Assembly: GCA_036401755.1 (NCBI GenBank)
Contig: DASWUD010000231.1
Location: 1-6,899, forward strand
Direction: 5' to 3'
Source of the DNA: DASWUD01 sp036401755
GTDB lineage: Bacteria; Pseudomonadota; Gammaproteobacteria; Thiohalomonadales; Thiohalomonadaceae
DNA length: 6,899 nt
Shown here: positions 1 to 6,899 of the stretch, in pieces
Position numbering within the stretch: the stretch's first letter is position 1
Layout of the letters: every line of letters starts with the position of its first letter
Notes under the pieces: model-generated
What the model saw: only the letters and a program-made list of their open reading frames with translations
What the model was told of the DNA's origin: nothing
The model's database searches: none
Made by a program: the position numbers and the translations under genes

Positions 1-1
1 C

Positions 2-3084
<3,083 letters not shown>

Positions 3085-3088
<4 letters not shown>

Positions 3089-3561
3089 GCAAGACACCGA
3101 TGACCCTGTTGGGGGCAGAGAAACTTCGTGAAGAGCTCAACGAGCTCAAGAGTGTCGTACGTCCACGCATCATTCAGGCGATTGCCGAGGCGCGCGAGCA
3201 CGGCGATCTGAAGGAGAACGCCGAATATCATGCGGCACGTGAGCAGCAGAGCTTCGTTGAGGGGCGCATTGCCGAGATCGAGGGCAAACTCTCCAACGCC
3301 CAGATCATCGATGTGACCCAGCTCAATGCCAGCGGCAAGGTGGTGTTTGGCGCCACCGTCGACCTGGTGGAGAGCGAGAGTGGTGATGAGGTGACTTACC
3401 AGATCGTTGGTGAGGATGAGGCCGACATCAAGGCCGGCAAGATCTCGGTCACCTCGCCCATTGCGCGCGCTTTGATCGGCAAGGAGATCGACGACGTGGC
3501 GATCGTCAAGGCGCCCGGTGGCGATCGCGAGTACGAGATCGTTGACGTCCGCTACGAATAG
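3085..3561 (+). CDS. greA: Transcript cleavage factor GreA
   Basis: GreA enters the secondary channel of backtracked RNA polymerase and stimulates cleavage of the displaced RNA 3' end, which rescues arrested complexes and aids fidelity. The 158 residues equal the E. coli length. The N-terminal antiparallel coiled coil spans about residues 10-75 and carries the acidic tip around HGDLKENAEYHAA, with the Mg-coordinating D41 and E44 both present. The C-terminal FKBP-like domain follows, with the conserved SPIARALIGKE segment and a PGGDREYEI ending. The ATG sits in an ATGA overlap with the carB stop, and a GGAG at 3073-3076 inside the carB tail is well spaced to serve it. This start is supported by family length, and translational coupling to carB is inferred. 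A hairpin follows the stop. In E. coli greA has the same yhbY/rlmE/ftsH neighbours but is not joined to carB. Confidence 0.98.
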
Positions 3562-3570
3562 CCGCTATCG

Positions 3571-3594
3571 CGGGAGTGGAGCATTTCACTCCCG
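3571..3594 (+). terminator. Hairpin after greA, probable weak terminator or attenuator
   Basis: Nine bases after the greA stop, CGGGAGTG (3571-3578) pairs perfectly with CACTCCCG (3587-3594). Two further possible pairs (G-U, A-U) extend it to about 10 bp around a GCAT loop. It is followed by TCTTCT rather than a clean T-run. The shape and position fit an intrinsic terminator for carB-greA transcripts, but the poor U-tract suggests incomplete termination. Some transcription could therefore continue into the membrane-protein gene that starts 15 nt later. Confidence 0.55.
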
Positions 3595-3609
3595 TCTTCT
3601 GGAAAACCT

Positions 3610-4074
3610 GTGAATCCCATCGTATTGTCCACCCTGGAGCGCCTGCTCACCACCTTGTGGGTGGGTGCTCTCTGGGCCATTGGCTATCTGGCAGTGCCAA
3701 TTCTTTTCGCCCATCTGGATGACAGAATGGTGGCGGGAGCCCTGGCGGGACGGATGTTTGCCGCGCTGAGCTATGGCGGCCTGATGGCGGGGGGCGCGCT
3801 GCTGGTGATCATCGCCCTGCGCGCCGCACGCTGGCGGCGTTCACGGCTGCTGATGGTGACGCTAATGGTATTGTTGGTGGCGATCGGCGAATTTGCCATC
3901 CAGCCAGTGATGGCTGATCTCAAATCGCAGGGGCTGGTGGCGGGCAGCGCCCAGGCAGCGAGTTTCGCTGTCTGGCATGGCGTTTCCGCGGTTCTCTACC
4001 TGATCAACTCGCTATTGGGACTGGTGGTGGTGGCACTGGGCAACGGCGCGGAAGTCAGTCGCGCGGCAGTTTGA
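3610..4074 (+). CDS. DUF4149-type four-helix membrane protein, function unknown
   Basis: This is a 154-residue, very hydrophobic protein with four likely membrane helices at about 12-34, 51-71, 79-98 and 124-144. A basic loop (RAARWRRSR, 71-79) lies between helices 2 and 3, which suggests that loop is cytoplasmic. The pattern LWVGALWAIGYL, then PILFAHLDDR and AGALAGRMF, plus a late WHG (122-124) before the last helix, resembles the DUF4149 (TMEM205-like) family. I recognise this from memory, not from a search, and no enzymatic or transport role is established. No signal peptide is apparent; helix 1 would act as the membrane anchor. The start is GTG at 3610 with only a weak GGAA-like ribosome site just before it. 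The next in-frame ATG (3727) would remove the first helix and is unlikely. The gene sits between greA and yhbY, and its last 20 bases overlap the 3' end of the oppositely oriented yhbY. Confidence 0.88.
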   Translation: MNPIVLSTLERLLTTLWVGALWAIGYLAVPILFAHLDDRMVAGALAGRMFAALSYGGLMAGGALLVIIALRAARWRRSRLLMVTLMVLLVAIGEFAIQPVMADLKSQGLVAGSAQAASFAVWHGVSAVLYLINSLLGLVVVALGNGAEVSRAAV

Positions 4075-4354
4075 GCTTGGGCTGCTTGGCCGGTCGGTAG
4101 AGCACGGCGATGTGGCCGATGCGCTGTACCAGCAGGCTCTGGCTCCCTTCGCACAGGGCGGTGATCAGCTGATCGCGCGCTTCGCGGTCGATGGCATTGA
4201 CCCGCACCTTGAGCAGTTCATGGTGCTCCAGGGTGGAGTCGAGCTCCTTGAGCAGTGCCTCGGTGACGCCGGCGCCGCCGACGATAACCACCGGGTTGAG
4301 CGGATGGGCGAGGGCCTTGAGGTGGCGTTTCTGTTTTTCGGTAAGGGGCTTCAT
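4055..4354 (-). CDS. yhbY: Ribosome assembly RNA-binding protein YhbY (CRS1-YhbY domain)
   Basis: This is a small single-domain RNA-binding protein that associates with pre-50S ribosomal particles in bacteria; the same domain (CRM) occurs in plant chloroplast intron-splicing factors. The 99 residues compare with 97 in E. coli. The whole protein is one CRM domain: LTEKQKRHLKALAHPLNPVV at 4-23, the GGAG loop at 26-29 that corresponds to the family's GxxG RNA-binding loop, the EHHELLKVRV strand at 43-52, and a basic RPAKQPKLKLPRD tail. The start is set at the ATG at 4354 (complement), where family similarity begins and a GGAG precedes it. The open frame continues 22 codons further to another ATG at 4420, but that extension (KRTRFPAKLG and onward) has no family counterpart. 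It is transcribed against its neighbours, as in E. coli, diverging from rlmE and converging on the membrane-protein gene. Confidence 0.96.
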   Translation of the reverse strand: MKPLTEKQKRHLKALAHPLNPVVIVGGAGVTEALLKELDSTLEHHELLKVRVNAIDREARDQLITALCEGSQSLLVQRIGHIAVLYRPAKQPKLKLPRD

Positions 4355-4452
4355 GGGGCTCCGGTGGTGCCTGGGTAACGAAAGGGCGCCTAGTTTAGCG
4401 GGGAATCGGGTGCGCTTCACCCACTGATGATGATTTCAGGATTGTTCAGTTC
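4355..4452. promoter_or_regulatory. Divergent yhbY/rlmE intergenic region, presumed promoters for both
   Basis: This 98 bp spacer separates the two divergent starts and must hold at least the yhbY promoter and, unless there is read-through from the left, that of rlmE. The only -10-like element I see for yhbY is TAAACT on the minus strand (4392-4397), without a good -35 partner. For rlmE an AGGA at 4438-4441 lies 11 bases before the ATG and is a distant but possible ribosome site. A short inverted repeat, GGGTG-CGCTT-CACCC at 4408-4422, lies in the middle. In E. coli rlmE-ftsH is heat-shock controlled, but I could not find a convincing sigma-32 site here. The call rests mainly on gene orientation. 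Confidence 0.4.
4359..4362 (-). promoter_or_regulatory. Ribosome binding site of yhbY
   Basis: On the minus strand CCGGAG precedes CCCC-ATG, so GGAG lies four bases before the start at 4354. The gap is slightly short but usable. Together with where homology begins, this decides in favour of the 99-residue product rather than the start 66 bases upstream. Confidence 0.6.
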
Positions 4453-5073
4453 ATGAAACGTAGCAAGAGCAGCGCACGCTGGCTCAACGAGCACGTCAAC
4501 GACGAGTACGTCAAACAGGCCCAGAAGCTGGGTTATCGATCGCGCGCCATCTTCAAGCTGGAGGAGCTGAACGAGCGGGATCGCCTGCTCCGCCCCGGTA
4601 TGACGGTGATTGACCTTGGCTCCGCCCCGGGCAGCTGGTCGCAATTGGCTGCCAAAATTATCGGCCCCCAGGGCAAGATTGTCGCCCTCGACATCCTGCC
4701 CATGGATGCCCTGGCCGATGTGGCGTTCCTGCAGGGGGATTTTCGTGAAGAGGCGGTAATGGAGCAGCTCATCGCCATGCTGGAGGGGCGCCAGGTCGAC
4801 CTTGTAATGTCCGATATGGCCCCCAATATTAGTGGGGTAAAGATCTCCGATCAGGCCCGTGCCATGTTTCTTATCGAACTGGCACTGGACTTGGCGATAC
4901 GTGTGTTGCGGCCTGGCGGCGACATGGTGGTGAAGGTGTTTCAGGGCGAGGGTTTCGACCAGTTCGTGCGCGAATGCCGCCGTCATTTCGCCTCCGTGGT
5001 GGTGCGCAAGCCCAGGGCGTCGCGCTCGCGATCGAGCGAGGTCTATCTGGTGGCCAGAAACTATACTGTGTAG
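4453..5073 (+). CDS. rlmE: 23S rRNA (uridine-2552) 2'-O-methyltransferase RlmE
   Basis: RlmE (also FtsJ or RrmJ) transfers a methyl group from S-adenosylmethionine to the 2'-OH of U2552 in the A-loop of 23S rRNA, a late step in 50S subunit maturation. The 206 residues compare with 209 in E. coli; the N-terminus is three residues shorter. A basic N-terminus (KRSKSSARW) precedes a Rossmann-type methyltransferase fold with the SAM-binding motif DLGSAPGSWSQ at 54-64. The catalytic K-D-K-E tetrad is intact: K35 in FKLEE, D121 in MSDMAPN, K161 in VVKVFQGEGFD and E196 in SSEVYLV. These match E. coli K38, D124, K164 and E199 with a constant shift of three. It is divergent from yhbY and is followed after 77 bp by ftsH with no terminator visible between, so an rlmE-ftsH transcript is likely, as in E. 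coli. The function is confidently assigned. Confidence 0.97.
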   Translation: MKRSKSSARWLNEHVNDEYVKQAQKLGYRSRAIFKLEELNERDRLLRPGMTVIDLGSAPGSWSQLAAKIIGPQGKIVALDILPMDALADVAFLQGDFREEAVMEQLIAMLEGRQVDLVMSDMAPNISGVKISDQARAMFLIELALDLAIRVLRPGGDMVVKVFQGEGFDQFVRECRRHFASVVVRKPRASRSRSSEVYLVARNYTV

Positions 5074-5150
5074 TAAGTTTAGTTGCATGAACCAGTGCCC
5101 TGGCTGCGGCGGGGATATTTTAGATCAAGTCAAGCAAATCGAGGCATACG
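5074..5150 (+). other. rlmE-ftsH spacer / ftsH leader
   Basis: These 77 bases separate the rlmE stop from the ftsH start. I see no hairpin with a T-run, so co-transcription is likely. A small open frame begins at ATG 5087 (NQCPGCGGDILDQ...) and runs to 5299 in a different frame from ftsH. Only its first 21 codons lie outside ftsH, and it has no good ribosome site. I treat it as probably chance. A TATACT at 5062-5067, in the end of rlmE, resembles a -10 box but has no matching -35 or extended TG. Confidence 0.5.
5141..5144 (+). promoter_or_regulatory. Ribosome binding site that fixes the TTG start of ftsH
   Basis: GAGG ends six bases before TTG at 5151. Upstream in the same frame there is no ATG, GTG or TTG before the stop TAG at 5121-5123. 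The next in-frame ATG is at codon 19, within the first membrane helix, so TTG is the only sensible start. Confidence 0.75.
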
Positions 5151-6899
5151 TTGAACGACATCGCCAAGAACATCATCCTCTGGGTCGTCATTGCGGTAAT
5201 TCTGATGACTGTCTTCCAGAATTTCGGCCCGCAGAAGCAGACGAGCCAGAATCTCACCTATTCGAAATTTCTCAGCGAGGTGAAGCAGGGGCATGTTGAG
5301 TCGGTTGTGATCGAAGGGCGCAACATCCAAGGGACGACCCGTGACAAAAAGAGCATTTCGACCTATAGCCCCGAAGATCCGAAGCTCATTGATGATCTCA
5401 TCGGCAGCGGTGTGGCGGTCGAGGCCCGTCCGCCTGAATCACAGGGAATCCTGACGCAGATCTTCATCTCCTGGTTCCCGATGCTGCTGCTCATTGGCGT
5501 CTGGATCTTCTTCATGCGCCAGATGCAGGGCGGCGGCGGGGGGCGCGGTGCCATGTCGTTTGGCAAGAGCCGCGCCCGCATGCTGGGCGAGGACCAGGTC
5601 AAGGTCACGTTTGCTGATGTGGCCGGCGTCGACGAGGCCAAGGAGGAGGTCTCCGAACTGGTGGAGTTCCTGCGCGATCCGGGCAAATTCCAGAAACTTG
5701 GTGGCAAGATCCCCCGTGGTGTGCTGATGGTCGGTTCACCCGGTACCGGCAAGACCCTGCTGGCCAAGGCCATTGCCGGCGAGGCCAAGGTGCCGTTCTT
5801 CACCATCTCCGGCTCCGATTTCGTGGAGATGTTCGTTGGGGTCGGCGCCTCCCGTGTGCGCGACATGTTCGACCAGGCCAAGAAGCACGCCCCCTGCATC
5901 ATCTTCATCGATGAGATCGATGCGGTCGGCCGCCACCGTGGTGCCGGCCTGGGCGGTGGTCACGATGAACGCGAACAGACCCTTAACCAGTTGCTGGTGG
6001 AGATGGACGGCTTCGAGGGCAACGAGGGGGTGATCATCATCGCCGCCACCAACCGTCCCGATGTGCTCGACCCGGCACTGCTGCGCCCCGGCCGGTTCGA
6101 CCGCCAGGTGGTGGTGCCGCTGCCCGATGTACGCGGCCGCGAGCAGATCCTCAAGGTCCACATGCGCAAGGTGCCGCTGGGGGACGATGTGGTTCCCTCG
6201 GTCATTGCCCGCGGTACCCCCGGCTTCTCCGGTGCCGATCTGGCCAACCTGGTGAATGAGGCAGCGCTGTTTGCTGCCCGCGCCAACAAGAAGGTGGTCG
6301 GCATGGAGGAGTTCGAGCGCGCCAAGGACAAGATCATGATGGGGGCCGAGCGACGCTCGATGGTCATGTCTGACGACGAGAAGAAGCTTACCGCCTATCA
6401 CGAAGCAGGCCATGCCATCGTCGGCCTCAAGGTGCCCGAGCACGATCCGGTGCACAAGGTCACCATCATTCCGCGCGGCCGTGCCTTGGGCGTGACCATG
6501 TACCTGCCTGAACAGGATCGCTACAGCTATAGCAAGCAGCGCCTGGAGAGCCAGATCTCCAGCCTGTTCGGTGGTCGTATTGCCGAGGAGCTGATCTTCG
6601 GCCCGGAAAAGGTAACCACTGGTGCCTCCAGCGACATCCAGCGTGCCACCGATATAGCGCGCAGCATGGTGACCAAGTGGGGGCTCTCCGACAAGTTGGG
6701 TCCACTCACCTACAGCGAGGAGGAGGGTGAGGTATTCCTCGGCCGCTCGGTAACGCAGCACAAAAATGTTTCGGACAATACCGCGCACATCATCGATGAG
6801 GAGATCCGTCTATTCATCGATCGCAACTACGAACGCGCCCATACGATCCTCACCGACAATATGGACAAACTCCATGCGATGGCGGGTGCGTTGCTGAAG
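5151..6899 (+). CDS. ftsH: ATP-dependent zinc metalloprotease FtsH (3' end cut off by window)
   Basis: FtsH is a hexameric inner-membrane AAA+ protease that extracts and degrades misfolded membrane proteins and, in E. coli, short-lived regulators such as sigma-32 and LpxC. The window holds 583 residues; E. coli has 644-647, so roughly 60 C-terminal residues are missing. Visible parts in order are membrane helix 1 (about 6-23), a periplasmic domain to about 103, membrane helix 2 (about 104-122), and a glycine-rich linker. The AAA domain has Walker A GSPGTGKT (195-202), the pore motif FVG (228-230), Walker B IIFIDE (250-255) and arginine fingers R312 and R315. The M41 protease domain has the zinc site HEAGH (417-421) and third ligand D495. 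The second Walker A residue is Ser where E. coli has Pro. The start is TTG, preceded by GAGG, and gives the N-terminus NDIAKNIILW, which aligns with the longer 647-residue E. coli form. folP and glmM are expected downstream, from the usual gene order. Confidence 0.98.
   Translation, partial: MNDIAKNIILWVVIAVILMTVFQNFGPQKQTSQNLTYSKFLSEVKQGHVESVVIEGRNIQGTTRDKKSISTYSPEDPKLIDDLIGSGVAVEARPPESQGILTQIFISWFPMLLLIGVWIFFMRQMQGGGGGRGAMSFGKSRARMLGEDQVKVTFADVAGVDEAKEEVSELVEFLRDPGKFQKLGGKIPRGVLMVGSPGTGKTLLAKAIAGEAKVPFFTISGSDFVEMFVGVGASRVRDMFDQAKKHAPCIIFIDEIDAVGRHRGAGLGGGHDEREQTLNQLLVEMDGFEGNEGVIIIAATNRPDVLDPALLRPGRFDRQVVVPLPDVRGREQILKVHMRKVPLGDDVVPSVIARGTPGFSGADLANLVNEAALFAARANKKVVGMEEFERAKDKIMMGAERRSMVMSDDEKKLTAYHEAGHAIVGLKVPEHDPVHKVTIIPRGRALGVTMYLPEQDRYSYSKQRLESQISSLFGGRIAEELIFGPEKVTTGASSDIQRATDIARSMVTKWGLSDKLGPLTYSEEEGEVFLGRSVTQHKNVSDNTAHIIDEEIRLFIDRNYERAHTILTDNMDKLHAMAGALLK

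Noticed and set aside
4355..4420. 22-codon N-terminal extension of yhbY
   Set aside because: It has no counterpart in the YhbY family, and the ATG at 4354 has its own GGAG and gives the usual family length.
5062..5067. TATACT as a -10 box for ftsH
   Set aside because: No -35 hexamer lies at suitable spacing and there is no extended TG, so it may simply be rlmE coding sequence.
5087..5299. 70-codon frame with a CPGCGG motif between rlmE and ftsH, considered as a small zinc-binding protein
   Set aside because: Only the first 21 codons are outside ftsH, the ribosome site is poor, and a later CxxxxxxC is not a clear zinc pair. I kept it only as a possible leader peptide in the findings.
5736..6788. 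350-codon open frame on the minus strand, antisense to ftsH
   Set aside because: It is a shadow of the GC-rich ftsH codons. Its protein is rich in His, Ala, Gly and Leu with no recognisable domain, and it lies wholly inside an unmistakable ftsH.

Overview
The window is an ordinary housekeeping segment of a gammaproteobacterial chromosome. All coding regions are GC-rich with mostly G or C at third codon positions. The proteins are close to their E. coli counterparts, as compared from memory. The order carB-greA-(yhbY on the opposite strand)-rlmE-ftsH matches a well-known gammaproteobacterial neighbourhood. In E. coli the greA/yhbY/rlmE/ftsH part is kept but carB lies elsewhere. The carB-greA junction and the extra membrane-protein gene therefore point to a non-enteric lineage, perhaps pseudomonad-like or purple-sulfur-bacterium-like. 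I cannot name the genus.

Layout. At 2-3088, carB, the large subunit of carbamoyl-phosphate synthetase, lacks its first 45 or so codons at the window edge. It overlaps greA (3085-3561, transcript cleavage factor) by four bases. A GC-rich hairpin at 3571-3594 follows greA. At 3610-4074 is a GTG-started four-helix membrane protein of DUF4149 type. Its tail overlaps by 20 bp the tail of the convergent yhbY gene (4055-4354, minus strand; ribosome-associated RNA-binding protein). A 98 bp divergent spacer separates yhbY from rlmE (4453-5073; 23S rRNA 2'-O-methyltransferase). After a 77 bp spacer, ftsH (5151 to the window end; membrane AAA+ zinc metalloprotease) begins at a TTG codon and is cut off at its C-terminus.

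Functionally, carB feeds pyrimidine and arginine synthesis and greA rescues stalled RNA polymerase. YhbY and RlmE act on the 50S ribosomal subunit, and FtsH performs quality control of membrane proteins and short-lived regulators. The rlmE-ftsH pair is probably co-transcribed, because no terminator is visible between them.

I found no mobile element, CRISPR array, tRNA, rRNA, phage gene or frameshift, and no convincing undescribed system. The points worth a second look are modest: a Ser in the FtsH Walker A motif, the TTG start and leader of ftsH, the carB-greA overlap, the DUF4149 insertion with its 3' overlap to yhbY, and the hairpin after greA.
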